DNA of 64,000 nt from Timema cristinae. Its lineage: Eukaryota > Arthropoda > Insecta > Phasmatodea > Timematidae. The stretch is taken from contig JBCFYV010000935.1 in the NCBI GenBank assembly GCA_039000515.1, forward strand, positions 61,046,346 to 61,110,345, in the 5' to 3' direction. The notes under the pieces were generated by a model. The model saw nothing but the letters and a program-made list of their open reading frames with translations, was not told the origin of the DNA and searched no databases. The position numbers were made by a program, and so were the translations under genes. Below, piece by piece: positions 1 to 11,170 of this stretch; positions within the stretch are counted from its first letter, which is position 1; each line of letters opens with the position of its first letter.

Positions 1-1195
1 AGTGAAATGTTGTCATTCGAATTAGCTTCCTAGTCTTGGTCCTAGCATGCGAGGAGTGAAATGTTGTCATTCGAATTAGATTCCTAGGCTTGGTCCTAGC
101 ATGCGAGGAGTGAAATGTTGTCATTCGAATTAGATTCCTAGGCTTGGTCCTAGCATGCGAGGAGTGAACTGTTGTCATTTGAATTAGCTTCCTAGTCTTG
201 ATCCTAGCATGCGAGGAGTGAACTGTTGTCATTTGAATTAGTTTCCTAGTCTCGACCCTAGCAAGCAAGGAGTGAACTGTTGTCATTCGAATTAGCTTCC
301 TAGTCTTGATCCTAGAATGCGAGGAGTGAACTGTTGTCATTCGAATTAGCTTCCTAGTCTTGGTCCTAGCATGCGAGGAGTGAACTGTTGTCATTCGAAT
401 TAGCTTCCTAGTCTCGATCCTATAGCATGCGAGGAGTGAACTGTTGTCATTCGAATTAGATTCCTAGTCTTGGTCCTAGCATGCGAGGAGTGAACTGTTG
501 TCATTTGAATTAGCTTCCTAGTCTTGATCCTAGCATTCTAGGAGGGAACTGTTATCATTCGAATTAACTTCTTAGTCTTGGTCCTAGCATGCGAGGAGTG
601 AACTGTTGTCATTCGAATTAGCTTCCTAGTCTCGACCCTAGCATGCGAGTAGTGAACTGTTGTCATTCGAATTAGCTTCCTAGTCTTGGTCCTAGCATAC
701 GAGGAGTGAACAGTTGTCATTCGAATTAGCTTCCTAGTCTTGATCCTAGCATACGAGGAGTGAACTGTTGTCATTCGAATTAGCTTCCTAGTCTTGGTTT
801 TAGCATGCGAGGAGTGAACTGTTGTCATTCGAATTAGCTTCCTAGTCTTGGTTCTAACATGCAAGGAGTGAGCTGTTGTCATTTGAATTAGCTTCCTAGT
901 CTCGACCCTAGCATGCGAGGAGTGAACTATTGTCATTAGAATTAGTTTCCTAGTCTCGACCCTAGCAAGCAAGGAGTGAACTGTTGTCATTCGAATTAGA
1001 TTCCTAGTCTTGGTCCTAGCATGCGAGGAGTGAACTGTTGTCATTCGAATTAGCTTCCTAGTCTTGATCCTAGCATTCGAGGAGTGAACTGTTGTCATTC
1101 GAATTAGCTTCCTAGTCTTGATCCTAGCATGCGAGGAGTGAACTGTTGTCATTAGAATTAGCTTCCTAGTCTTGGTTCTAGCATGCAAGAAGTGA
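1..1195. repeat. Minisatellite, 54-bp unit, about 22 copies
   Basis: Head-to-tail copies of a 54-bp unit containing TGTCATTCGAATTAGCTTCC and a GCATGCGAGGAGTGAA-like junction. The array runs off the left edge of the window. Units differ by point changes (CTTGGTCC, CTTGATCC, CTCGACCC variants) and one 2-bp insertion near 423. Because 54 is divisible by 3, the minus strand stays open for many units (538-1254) and reads as an 18-residue repeat. The differences between units change amino acids freely, and a single substitution near 538 makes a stop, so I treat it as non-coding. Confidence 0.95.
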
Positions 1196-1316
1196 GAAAA
1201 AGTGATACAAAGCTTATTGCCTACATTATCTTTTTTCGGCAACTGCGAGAACAAAAAATATATGGTTGAGTATTTATTCAGTCATAAAATACCTTTAATA
1301 ATTGTAAATATACTTA

Positions 1317-1752
1317 CTGTGTATTCACGCGGTCGCCGAAAAACAAGCGCAGAACAGAGACGGGTTCACGTGACGAACTCTAAGCCAATCACAACATTTG
1401 CGCTAAATCAGTGCAAGCTGTTCTGCTGAAGTTCAACTCATCTCTAATTTGTCTGCTCTGCCTGAGATGTTCAACAAAGGAGAACCAATCAAATATCAGA
1501 ATCAAACGTTTCAAATCAGTAACCCGTTTGTGTGTCGGTGTTTTGGATTGTGCCACGAAACAGAGTTTTAATTTGAAAACATTCATCGGGAGAGTGATTA
1601 AAAATATATGTTTATGCCCTAAAAACTATGTTCATAATTAGCTGTTTTAAGTGAGCGTTGCAATGCATCATGGGTCAACATACATCGTGTGAGCTGCTGC
1701 GCCATTGAGGCAGATTATGCTTTCTATTTTCAGCAAACGTGTAAATCAAGAT
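1317..1752. mobile_element. PIF/Harbinger-like non-autonomous element, copy 1
   Basis: About 436 bp with imperfect terminal inverted repeats: the left end reads CTGTGTATTCACGCGGTCGC and the right end is the inverse of an ATTTACACGTTTGC-like sequence. TTA lies on both sides (1314-1316 and 1753-1755). The interior is shared with 23772-24285 and 55128-55934, including the stretches AAGCCAATCACAA and GCAATGCATCATGGGTCAAC. No transposase is encoded. The Harbinger assignment rests on the 3-bp TWA-type flank and the end sequence only. Confidence 0.6.
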
Positions 1753-1755
1753 TTA

Positions 1756-2424
1756 TTCAAAATAAATGGCAAAAAATGACGCAAACCAAGTAAAAATGAC
1801 CAAAATATGCTTACAAAAAAAGAAACGTATCCACAACAGGGGATCATGAACAGACTCTTATTTGCACACGACTAAGTTATTGTCTGTGATGAACCGAAAG
1901 AAAAAGATGACGTGTCATCAAATTCCTGGCCCTGGGTTTGATGTTGTATTAGGTATAATATTTCTAGTTTGAATTTGAAAACGACACTTGGCTTTGAATA
2001 GCGAATTTATTTTTCTACTCTTTTTGGTTACTGAAGTATTCTGGCACACAAAAAGCCACCACACCTTGGGTTTTTTTTTTTTTTTTTGGCGGCTCCGAGT
2101 GAATCGAAGGGAAGTGTTTTCGTAAGGTGTAACTTATGAAAACTTTCGAGACTAGTATACAGTAATTTATGCGTTAGCACGATGTTTACCGAATTTTAGT
2201 CGCCAACTAATGGGGGGGAACCTGTCAAGTTAAAAAGAAACACGCCAAACTTGTCTCGCTTTAGGAAATTAAGCACTTCATTCACTCTTTAGTAAATTAA
2301 GTACGTACTTACTCAACTAGTTATGTGTCTTTACATCTAATTACCTCAACACATTTAAACCTACAGTTTTTTTTTACTACGTGTGTTTACTCAAGTCTTA
2401 AACGGAATTAGTTATTGTGATGGT
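1756..2424. other. No gene or repeat recognised
   Basis: AT-rich sequence with a T tract at about 2070-2088. Nothing coding or repeated was recognised on either strand. Confidence 0.5.
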
Positions 2425-2650
2425 ACCCACTTCGGTGACCACATGGTCTAAGGCGCTACTCTTGCAGAATACTAGACTGCCGATGACGGGGAGATCGTTG
2501 TTCGAATCTCAGTCGGGTGTACTGAGAGTAATTTTTCACACAAATACTGGTACTTTTCCTCTAAATATAACCTTTCTAATACCTAAATCCACTAGCGTAA
2601 TTATTAAATAAACCTATAATCCAAACGGGTAGTAAGACACGATGCTATAA
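2425..2650 (+). mobile_element. SINE-B, nearly full length, diverged
   Basis: Starts with the head ACCCACTTCGGTGACCACAT, then a box-A-like TGGTCTAAGGCG and a box-B-like GTTCGAATCTC. It ends in a decayed form of the shared tail (CCAAACGGGTAGTAAGACAC). The many substitutions mark it as an old copy. Confidence 0.8.
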
Positions 2651-2699
2651 AACGTTATTGCAATAATGAGCTATCCAGGTTTCATCCCGTAGCGAGGGT

Positions 2700-2775
2700 C
2701 ATCCTTTACTCGTAGCTTAGAGCATTGGCACACTAGGCCTAAGGTACCGGGCTCGATTCTCGTGTCCAGACGTAA
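2700..2775 (+). mobile_element. SINE-D head fragment
   Basis: A tRNA-like head with GTAGCTTAGAGCATTGGCAC and the box-B-like GGCTCGATTCTCGTGTCCAG. It matches the heads at 15333, 38262 and 45204. The body beyond the head cannot be traced. Confidence 0.65.
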
Positions 2776-3538
2776 TTTTTTTTCAAACTAATTTAAATCA
2801 AATTATAATTGTCTAAGTTTGTCGATTTGTGTTTAATAAAACCAGCCTCAAATGCCACTAATTTTTTCGATTATTATGAAACAAAATTGTTAAAACTGAC
2901 CCACAACTTAAACTCTTTCTTAGGTTAAAAATGAGCTTGTATGGGCTGAAAAGTTATTTTGAGGGAACATATGATAGGCTATGTATGAAATATAAAAATA
3001 CTCAAACAGAAATAATTGACTAAAGGCGTCTTTGTTTGACAGTTAATTCTGGGCTATTTTTAATTCGTCAGCTCCAATTTTAGGACGATAAGAGAGAATT
3101 TTAATGAGCTTGACTAAAATGTACCTTAAAAAAGTATGAACACTAAAATTCTGGGAAAATGTTTTTTTTAACAGTGACCAAATATCGATAAAATTGACAA
3201 TTGAAAACTGCCGGATTCGTAACAAAAAAAAGAAAATGTAACAAATAATAAACATCGATACATAATATTAGAAGGGGTGTTGAAAATATTATTAATAGAA
3301 TTCATTTGTTCTCAAGAAAACTAATATTTCCGAACGTATGATTTCTCCGCAAAACTTGTCCGGTAGCTAGCGCTAGCTACGGTTTCCGTGATCCATCTGT
3401 TCTTGTTGGGCGGAAGGATATTTTGGTCGGTTGTGAAGGCACGCCTTTCACCCTCCGCCCACCATCCCACAAAATAGGTTTTAGAATTGCACTCGACAGG
3501 GCCAAGGCCTTAAAATAATTGCGATATTGATTAAGTTA
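2776..3538. other. No gene recognised
   Basis: AT-rich. The minus-strand reading frame at 3043-3255 is Phe/Ile-rich and has no recognisable motif. A small hairpin, GGGCGGAAGG against CCCTCCGCCC, lies near 3408-3460. Confidence 0.5.
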
Positions 3539-3630
3539 CAGTAAAACCCTTTAAACCAAACCCGGAAGTCAGAAATTCGGATAATCTAGACACACTTTTC
3601 CGAAAATGAAGTCAAATATATTTAATTGAT
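3539..3630 (+). mobile_element. Pogo/Tigger-like terminal fragment
   Basis: A TA dinucleotide is followed by CAGTAAAACCCTTTAAACC, then AACCCGGAAGTCAGAAATTC and GGATAATCTAGACACACTTT. The same words occur inverted at 34920-35019, and the start resembles pogo/Tigger termini. No matching right end was found nearby, so this is probably a broken copy. Confidence 0.5.
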
Positions 3631-3953
3631 TAAACAAGCTTAAAGTTAAAAGAGAATTGTAAGAAGCGGTGATATCTGATCATAAATGCTTAGTATTTAC
3701 ATGTTTTAGTCCACACAATGCATTTTCCTGTAACTAAAAATAATTACAGTATATTATATTACATGTTGTATATCAGTTAAATAAGTGGGATTAACAAGTT
3801 TTTAGTGTATTTATTTTGGTAAAATATAAGATACGATTAGTTTTCTTTAAATAAAAATGATAAAAATACGGGCCTGACTCGTGTTCTTTTGTATACTTAG
3901 ATTATAATATTTAGAGAACATTCTAATCGAATCTTTTATTAATTGGATATAAT

Positions 3954-4264
3954 ATAAGTTTAAGACTTAGATATTGTTGTTTATAATTTACAAATATATG
4001 AGTTCAAATTAATTTAATTTATAGCTTGAATGTTGAGGATAAATATCGACTTATGATTATTCCTTTATACGTTGTTTATAATCAATTTATATTTGTTTTT
4101 TCTTTAACACACTTTGATACTAAGTTGTTTACCCTGACTACATTTATTATAGTATGAGTAAAATTGGTCAAACTAACAACTTTAAACATTCAATCTATAA
4201 ATTAAATTATCTTGAACTCCTATATTTGTAAATTATAAACAACAATATCTAAGTCTTAACTTAT
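3954..4264. mobile_element. Foldback element with 80-bp arms
   Basis: Two arms of about 80 bp (3954-4034 and 4185-4264) are inverted copies with a few mismatches. The outer arm sequence is ATAAGTTTAAGACTTAGATA. They enclose a 150-bp spacer. Non-coding and AT-rich. The class is unknown, and I could not define a TSD. Confidence 0.7.
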
Positions 4265-4870
4265 TTTAGATTATAATGTTAAAAGTATAATATTATTGTC
4301 ATGTTTTCCCGTTAGTAAACATATTTATAGATTACTTCTGCTTCTGACTTATTTTAAATATGAGTCCCTTCTTTTAGTGTCACAACAGCATCGCTGATTA
4401 AATAACGTAATTCACTCTTGTTGGGAAAGGTTACGTAACACAGGTTTGAAGGGGAGGGCTAAATGTATAGTTGGTGCTACATTAGGGGTATGGCCTATGG
4501 GAGGGTAAAAAACTGCAAGAAAAATATTCTTACGTGCTTTAACGATGAGCTCCATAGACTTGAGTGCAAACGAAACATGCATATAATAATACTATCTCTA
4601 AATTGTTGTTTGTATACGTTCTTAGGCCTAATACAAGCCTTGAATCTCATATATATTATAGTGAGCAATGAATCTATTGAAATCCTCACCCCCCCCTCCC
4701 ATCCACTTCGTGCTGAGTTAAGATTAAATAAACTTTAACCCAACCGGGACTCAAACCAAAGTCTACAGATGGTGTAAGGTGTTTAAGAAAGTTTTTTTTA
4801 ACTTTTGTTGTTGTTAAGAAACAATTATTTTTTTCTTGACTGACAAACTTTTGTTTTAAAATAAACATTT
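4265..4870. other. No gene recognised
   Basis: A short plus-strand open frame (4463-4738) and its antisense show no motif. A C-rich patch lies at 4690-4700. The piece at 4738-4765 (CCAACCGGGACTCAAACC) may be a decayed SINE box B on the minus strand. Confidence 0.4.
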
Positions 4871-4882
4871 AATATTGTCATT

Positions 4883-5066
4883 CTTGTGAATGTGTGGAAT
4901 ACCAGGCGTCCACCGTGGTTCGGATTCCACGTTAAACTGTAGGTCATCCATTTCATCTCACAAACACCCTACCATTACATGTTAGCGTAAGTGCGTATAA
5001 CCCGAACAGGTAGTAAGACGCGGTGCTAATAATAATAATAATAATAATAATAATATAATAATAATA

Positions 5067-5096
<30 letters not shown>
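4883..5096 (+). mobile_element. SINE-A, 5'-truncated, with TSD
   Basis: Lacks the tRNA-like head and begins at CTTGTGAATGTGTGGAATAC, the middle of the element. It ends with the shared tail and about 60 bp of (TAA)n. A 12-bp TSD, AATATTGTCATT, lies at 4871-4882 and 5097-5108, so the truncation arose at insertion. Confidence 0.9.
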
Positions 5097-5100
<4 letters not shown>

Positions 5101-5108
5101 TTGTCATT

Positions 5109-5916
5109 GTTGTAAACCTATAAAAATACTACTGTATTTAAGCTATATAAGTGGTAATGATTTTTTAATTAGTCCTCAATAAATACGTTAAAGGTGTTTT
5201 AATATCAAATAAAATTTTTTGAGGAAGGTCCTCAAAAAGTAAAAAAAAAATCGTTTATCAAGAAAATACAAATTGTTTCTCAATACAAACAATAAAAAGT
5301 CGAGAAAAAGTCAAAACTTACTTAACAGCCTTGCCCACAACATACGGTTGCATATTATAAACATTGTTGCAATAGCTCTTTGATTTCAACAATGGAAATG
5401 AAAGACTGGAAACTCTTAGATCAACAATGGACCGGGAAGACTTCACACGAACGTTATTTTGAATCCGATTCCGATGGAAAAGTTTTGTTGTACTTGGTGA
5501 ACTGAAACGATATCATTTATCTCTCTTCTGGAATCCTGATTGGTCCCCGATCTTCGATTTTCTCCATGTAACGGTTCTAGGGGAAGGGGATAGAGCGGGA
5601 GTGTAACTCCAGTTCTGTTCTATCTCTATGGTCCTCCCGGGTGCGCTAATTCAAACATCTCGACATTTGCAATGATTCACGACATGGCCGACACGCGCAC
5701 GGGATGGCTCGTGTTCCTCGGGACAATGCCTGAAGATATTGAGAGGGGTTGCACAGTACATACCGTTCTATAAGGGATTGGAGGGGGAGTAGATTGAAAT
5801 TACGTAAAATTGTATAAGCTTGCACTTCACTTGGGTCTCCGGTGTTTTCAATTGAAAGCCTATGATTTCGTATAATTTAACTAATAAATTATATTCTTTT
5901 AAAACAGTAATTCTAT
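5109..5916. other. No gene recognised; GC-richer patch inside
   Basis: AT-rich to about 5370. A patch at about 5520-5770 is GC-richer and apparently single-copy, with stop codons in all frames. It could be a promoter or an unrecognised exon, but nothing proves either. Confidence 0.35.
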
Positions 5917-6405
5917 CAGTAGTTATGTGAACAGTAGACCTCACTCCCTCCATGTTATTATCGTTACTACAGTCTAATAGTAGTTCTCTAAACAGTAGAT
6001 TTCGCTTCCTCCATGTTATTATCGTTACTACAGTCTAATAGTAGTTCTGTGAACAGTAGACCTCGCTTCCTCCATGTTATTATTGTTACTCAGTCTTACT
6101 AGTAGTTCTGTGAACAGTAGACCTCTCTCCCTCCATGTTATTATCGTTACTACAGTCTAATAGTAGTTCTCTAAACAGTAGATTTGCTCCCTCCATGTTA
6201 TTATCGTTACTACAGTCTAATAGTAGTTCTCTAACAGTAGACCTCTTTCCTCCATGTTATTATCGTTACTACAGTCTAATAGTAGTTCTCTAAACAGTAG
6301 ACCTTCGCTTCTCCATGTTAATATGTTACTACAGTCATTTAACTAGATTCGTTTCTCGTTAACAGTATAGATTTTCGCTTACCTCCATGTTATTATCGTT
6401 ACCAC
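5917..6405. repeat. Minisatellite, 61-bp unit, about 8 copies
   Basis: Tandem units contain CCTCCATGTTATTATCGTTA and TAGTAGTTCTCTAAACAGTA. Small indels accumulate toward the right end, so units vary in length. Confidence 0.9.
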
Positions 6406-6845
6406 ATTAACATTTCTTATTGGCTTTCGAGTTGATATTTTTTCTTGACGATTAAGACCAAGTTAGACCTAAAACAAATCAATACTATATTCATCAGTAG
6501 GTCTATGCAATATTCGCATATAATAAGTATTTTTCATCGTTTAAATATTGGCCTAGAAATATAATGTTAAAAATTAAAGATATACGCCTTAGGAAAGGTC
6601 TATTCATTCTATCGATTGCTTCGAATTTTAAATTCATATTCCTTGTAGTTACTAAACTAAAAACCTTTTGAATAGTCGACATATTGGAATGGTCAATCAG
6701 ATTGAACTTTATGTAGGCCTACACCTTTCTGACTGGGTTCAAAAGACATTACTGCCAAATTTAGTTAAAATTAGTCCACACATTCGGAAGTTGTCTCGAG
6801 ACAAACAGCAGGACAGACGAAATGCTAGATGGCCAAGTTTTTTTT
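6406..6845. other. No gene recognised
   Basis: AT-rich sequence without open frames or recognised repeats. Confidence 0.5.
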
Positions 6846-7032
6846 AGCACCGTCTTACTACCCATTCAGACTATACGCATATGATACTAATTACACTAAT
6901 GGTTTGGGGATTAGAAAGGTTTAATTGAGAGGAAGTGCACTTGCGTGGAAGGAGAGGGGAAAACCATTTAAGAAAACCATCCTCAGTGCACCCAACCGGG
7001 ATCGAACCCGAGCTCTCCTTCTTCGGCAGTCT
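6846..7032 (-). mobile_element. SINE-B, 5'-truncated
   Basis: The inverse tail (AGCACCGTCTTACTACCCAT) is at the left. The body contains AGGAAGTGCACTTGCGTGG, and the box-B inverse GGGATCGAACCCGAG is near 6999. Head sequence beyond CGGCAGTC is missing. Confidence 0.8.
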
Positions 7033-7197
7033 GTTATTTGTTCAAAGCCCGTGATCAATTTGATGAAAAGTTTTTATCGATTTTTATATAAATACGTTTG
7101 ATACTACGATCATTAGGCCTACTTATAAAACCATGTACTTACATAGTGTTTGATTTTTAAACCATAGTTGAGGGCTACACACGGTCTATACATGTAG

Positions 7198-7424
7198 CCT
7201 GCTTCGATTGTCGAGGGGTCTAAGGCGTCAGAATGGACTGCCGATGACGGGGGCAGTCGGGGTTCGAATCCCGTAGCGTGTTCCTAAATATTTTTACACT
7301 ATCTCTAAAAGCAAACGTGGCTACACGTCCTCTAAATTCAACCATACTCATCCCTAACAGCGTAATTAGTAGGCTATATATGCGTACAACCCGAACGGGT
7401 ATTGAGATACAATGTAAAAAAAAC
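7198..7424 (+). mobile_element. SINE-B, diverged
   Basis: The head begins near GCTTCGATTGTCGAGGGGTC, with box-B-like GGTTCGAATCCCG. The tail ACCCGAACGGGTATTGAGAT is mutated just after the palindrome. Confidence 0.8.
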
Positions 7425-7477
7425 TATTATCTAAAAAAAAAACTTTTAGCACATAGGTTAGCTAACGGCTTAGTATC

Positions 7478-7760
7478 GGGATGATGAGGGTAGATTTAGA
7501 GGAAGTGAGTCCACATCAGCTTGAAGAGGAGATAGACAAAAAACGATTATAACTGTTTATTTCTGTGGATAAGTTAAACCCCAAAGCTATTAACTACTTA
7601 ATCTAAGGGATTGAAAGAGAAATTTAGAGGAAATACACCCGCATTAGTATGTAGAGAGAATGAGTAAACTACAGTGATATATCCTACGTGTATATCCACC
7701 GGCCGAGATTTAAACCTTGACCTCCCCGTAACCTTCAATCCAATATATTACTAGCCTGAC
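7478..7760 (-). mobile_element. Decayed SINE-B pieces
   Basis: Two stretches with minus-oriented SINE-B body words: GTAGATTTAGAGGAAGTGAG near 7488, and AATTTAGAGGAAATACACCC near 7620. The second continues through a box-B inverse (GAGATTTAAACCTTGACCTC) and GACGCCTTAG. They are either two fragments or one copy interrupted by unrelated sequence. Confidence 0.55.
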
Positions 7761-8141
7761 GCCTTAGTTCCCGTAGATACCAATAAGTGTAAGTATGTAC
7801 TGGGTAGAATATCCCGAATCGAGTTTTAATACCGGAATGAACCTCAAAACCCCGCATCGGTGAGTACGCGGGCCATACGTCAGGCTTATCTGGTCTGGTT
7901 TGTCTGTGACTGATACTTATGTTGGGAGGGTGCGGTTAGTGGGTTGAATGAATCCCGGTAGAGCGTTGCTAGTTAATTTAAAATCGTTTCCCAATCTTTC
8001 TCCAAGGAAATTCGGGTGCATTTCATCTGAAATTCTACCTTAATAATCTTTATCCTACTACCGTAATTTAAAAACGCATACAGACCAAAACAAAAACAAA
8101 AAAAAGTTGTAGGATGTGGTAATAAAGATTTCATTTTCATA
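7761..8141. other. No gene recognised
   Basis: Intergenic sequence; the short minus-strand open frame at 7973-8164 shows no motif and overlaps SINE-C. Confidence 0.45.
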
Positions 8142-8357
8142 TTTTTGAGGTAATTAACGTGCACTTTCTGAGCTGACCGATCAACACACGACTTACAATC
8201 TAACTTAAATCTAGAATAAACACAACATCCAGCCCCTCGGCTGAAAATTCATCATTGTGATAGGGAAAACCCAATCGATGATAAATTTTTCGGCCATGCC
8301 ATGAATCGACCCAGAGACCCTTAGACACGCTCCCGACTGAGCTAAGATGTCGGACTC
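8142..8357 (-). mobile_element. SINE-C
   Basis: Reading right to left, the head has GCTCAGTCGGGAGCGTGTCT and a box-B-like GGGTCGATTCATGGCATGGC. The body then carries the module around GGGGCTGGATGTTGTG, and the element ends with the conserved GTGCACGTTAATTACC terminus. Family mates are at 13138, 16747 and 59042. Confidence 0.8.
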
Positions 8358-8655
8358 TAGTGAGTAAAAACCCAATAAAAGCAGCTCTGCTACGAAATAT
8401 GGGTCCGTGTTCGCGGAGGGAGACTAGAGAGAGTTGGTCAAATAAGAATATCACATGATAGTGACACCTGCAACGTTTCTGTCGTCGATAGGAAGCTGTC
8501 ATTTGATTAGTTGGTAATTGATTGGTATTGCCTCACCGAGTGTGTTTCTTATCAGGAGAACAGGATCGGACTTAAAAAAAAGATTGTGATGTCAACTTAC
8601 GTTCATATACAACTTTAAACAACGAAACAAGAGAAAGGAACCAAAACCAAAGCTA

Positions 8656-8875
8656 CAGTAGCCCCATGGCTTCCTTGGTGCTGACTGACAGCTGATGGCT
8701 TTGAAAAGTTACCAGAACAAATTATGTATCCCTACGCCGAACCATATGATCTGCAAAAACATGTGTTTAGCAGCTGTCACTTCTAACAGTCAAAATGTAG
8801 GTATATACCAAAATGTTGAGTGTCAGAAGTCAGCTGTGAGCTGTCAGTCAGCACCAAAAAGCCACGGGGCTACTG
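8656..8875 (+). mobile_element. TA-flanked MITE (pair member 1)
   Basis: 220 bp with inverted repeats of about 38 bp beginning CAGTAGCCCCATGGCTTCC, flanked by TA on each side (8654-8655, 8876-8877). The same element lies in opposite orientation at 45818-46031. TA duplication plus a CAGT start suggests Tc1/mariner-type mobilisation. The 9-mer CCAAAGCTA also flanks it at 8647-8655 and 8878-8886. Confidence 0.85.
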
Positions 8876-8937
8876 TACCAAAGCTAGTTTTAATGTTTGG
8901 TGTGTAAATATCTTAAGTGACTTTACGCGATGGATTG

Positions 8938-9292
8938 AGTTGGGGTGAGAGCTTAGGTTAGGGTTTTTGCAGTTTGTATGAAAAACCTTTTTTTTTTATA
9001 AAAGAAATAAAATATTGCTCCACTACATACATAAAGTTTAATTTTCTTGTCACGATGATATCAAAATCTATTTAATATCCATAATGAACGTTTTAAATGT
9101 AGACAAAAAGTTGTCATTAAATTCTAGTACACTCTTGACAGATATTCAACAACCGTTTATATCACCATGGGAATAAAATTAAATTCTAAATTTGTACTGG
9201 AGCAATATTTGTTTTATTTTGTCAAAAAAAATTGCTTTGCCATAAAAACTGCAAAAACACTTGTTTTTTCTTTCTTCGCTTCCATCCCACCT
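8938..9292. mobile_element. Foldback element (AGGTGGG family), diverged copy
   Basis: The two halves are inverted: GGGTTTTTGCAGTTTGTATG on the left against CATAAAAACTGCAAAAACAC on the right, and AATATTGCTCC against GGAGCAATATT. The right end is the inverse of AAGGTGGGATGGAAGCGAAG followed by TA; the left end is degraded. It shares subterminal sequence with 19375-20028 and 61389-61751. Confidence 0.7.
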
Positions 9293-9331
9293 TATGCGTT
9301 TTAGTTGAGGTTTTTGAGCTGGTTTAGAGGA

Positions 9332-9787
9332 CAGGGCTGGATTTATATCTGTGGACGTCTCAGGGACGTCAAAATATTTTTTTTGGAAGCCCCAACGTTA
9401 AACCAATATTTTTCTGTACAACGTTTAAACATTATCATTTTTGTTTTCTGTATAAAATTAACAGCTAAAATCTCAATGTTAAAGATAGTATTATGGAAAT
9501 ACCTGATTCTGTGGATGCATGGACTAAGGCGTCACTATCGCAATATGTTTATGTTTTTAAAATCACAGTCTGAAATATTTTTTGCCGCAATATCATACCA
9601 TTACTATGTAATTAATATTTTGTCATAAATCAATTAAAATTGATTTAATAAGTTATTGATATTTTTTTCAAGATCTTACAATGACTCAACATTATTGAGG
9701 TAAAATATTTTTTTTTATTGAATCATTTTGTAGAAACGCTGATGCGTTTGTAGAGGCCTATACCGCCCTCCCTTAAAGTCGGCCCTG
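9332..9787. mobile_element. hAT-like non-autonomous element, decayed
   Basis: The left end CAGGGCTGGATTTATA and the inverse of the right end (CAGGGCCGACTTTAAG) are a plausible hAT terminal pair. The flanking 8-mers match at only 5 of 8 positions, so a TSD is not proven. The open frame at 9305-9628 crosses the left end and is not a gene. Confidence 0.5.
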
Positions 9788-10676
9788 GTTGTGGAAGAGC
9801 GGTGGAGTAAGGGGTACTAAAGAAGGAATTTAAAAATTTCAGGCTTTTCCGAAATGTGAATTCCTTAGCAACTTATCAATATTTCACAAGATGGGATGTT
9901 TTGATACATTTGTTTGTTTTGTTCCGGAGTATCATGATACATACAAGTGCTCGTAAACTCAACACCCAAACTGCACATATAGTTTGTTTGAATCAAAAGT
10001 AATACAAAATCCCTATACATTTACATTCGGCAAAGTACCATTAAATTGTGTTCAAATTTCGGCGTAAAGTGCCGGGAGAGCAAAGCTGTGCAAGCATGCG
10101 TGTACAACAAGTTGTATAGGAATTAGGTGTACATAATAAATATTAACTCTATTAACTGAATATAATAACTTTAATTTAAATTTGTATTATTATATCATGT
10201 CAGCCAAAAAGATTATTATTTACAACAGACAATAGATGAAGTGACCTATAGACCACTTTTCCTCGCAACATTTACCTTAATAAATTCCCACAATGTTATA
10301 AAACCCAATACTGAGAGCTGATAAATTAGCCAATCGGATTAGTAATAAAGGCAAAAGCGTTCTTGAGTTTTATACAACAACAACAAAAAATTGCGAACTT
10401 GGTCGATGGCGAGTAAAGCAAAGCAATTACATTGATGGGAAACAATTTTGAGTTGCCCCTCGGATTAGGGGGACCCCCTCTTCCTTCTTCCCCCCCGTCC
10501 CAGATTGCTCACTGATCCATCCCGCGTCAAACTGATACTCGACAGAAATGACGTGATCTGAGATAATGAACGACCTCTGATACAGGCTCATTACCTCTGA
10601 TATATCCATCACGCGGACATACCTGGTCCATATTAGTGACATGACTTACATACAGGGTGGCTCGAAACATACGATA
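9788..10676. other. No gene recognised
   Basis: AT-rich intergenic sequence, GC-richer toward 10430-10660. The long minus-strand frame 10527-11168 reads through the SINE-A copy and is not a gene. Confidence 0.5.
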
Positions 10677-10685
10677 ATACGAGTC

Positions 10686-10958
10686 GTCGTCTAGAGGTAA
10701 GGTGTCAGACTTCTGTGCTGGAGGCCCGGGGTTCAATCCTCGGTCCCGGCACAGATTTATCTGATTGCCAAACCCTTCCTCCACCTCTGACAAGACATCT
10801 TGTGAATGTGGGGAATGCCAGGCCTCCATCGTGGTTCGGATTCCACGTTGAAACTGTAGGTCCTCATTTAATCTCACAATCACCCTACCATTACACATTA
10901 GCGTAAGTGCGTATAACCTGAATGGGTAGTAAGACGCGGTGCTAATAATAATAATAAT
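10686..10958 (+). mobile_element. SINE-A, almost full length, with TSD
   Basis: Starts a few bases inside the head (GTCGTCTAGAGGTAAGGTGT) and carries box B GGGGTTCAATCCTCGG. It belongs to the short central variant (GACAAGACATCTTGTGAATG, lacking the usual ATTAATCACAAC segment). The 9-bp TSD ATACGAGTC is at 10677-10685 and 10959-10967. Confidence 0.9.
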
Positions 10959-10999
10959 ATACGAGTCACAGAGTAGGGGAGGGGGGGGGGGTACAGAGA

Positions 11000-11170
11000 C
11001 AGGTACGTAGCCAAAGGTGGGGGGTATGGTGTATTGAGCTCTCCCAACCCCTATCAAACTTTTTACTTTCTCTCGACATCTCGGAGAAAAGTATTTTAAA
11101 CGTAATAAAAATATCGAACTCGAGATTTTGATAAATGTCGACCTTTCATGACTCTTTTGGTTTCGCAATG
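11000..11170. other. Possible transposon end
   Basis: The sequence ACAGGTACGTAGCCAAAGG followed by a G-run resembles 17223-17260 (ACAGGTACGTATCCGGTGG). This suggests the start of a shared repeat. Its other end was not located. Confidence 0.3.

Noticed and set aside
538..1254. A 238-codon repeat protein on the minus strand
   Set aside because: Created by a 54-bp tandem array; unit differences are not biased toward silent changes and a copy has a frame-breaking insertion.
1..6405. CRISPR-like regular repeats
   Set aside because: The 54- and 61-bp arrays are contiguous tandem units with no unique spacers, and the context is eukaryotic.
10527..11168. A 213-codon minus-strand gene
   Set aside because: The frame passes through the antisense of a SINE-A and a poly-G tract; the resulting peptide matches the antisense of other SINE-A copies.
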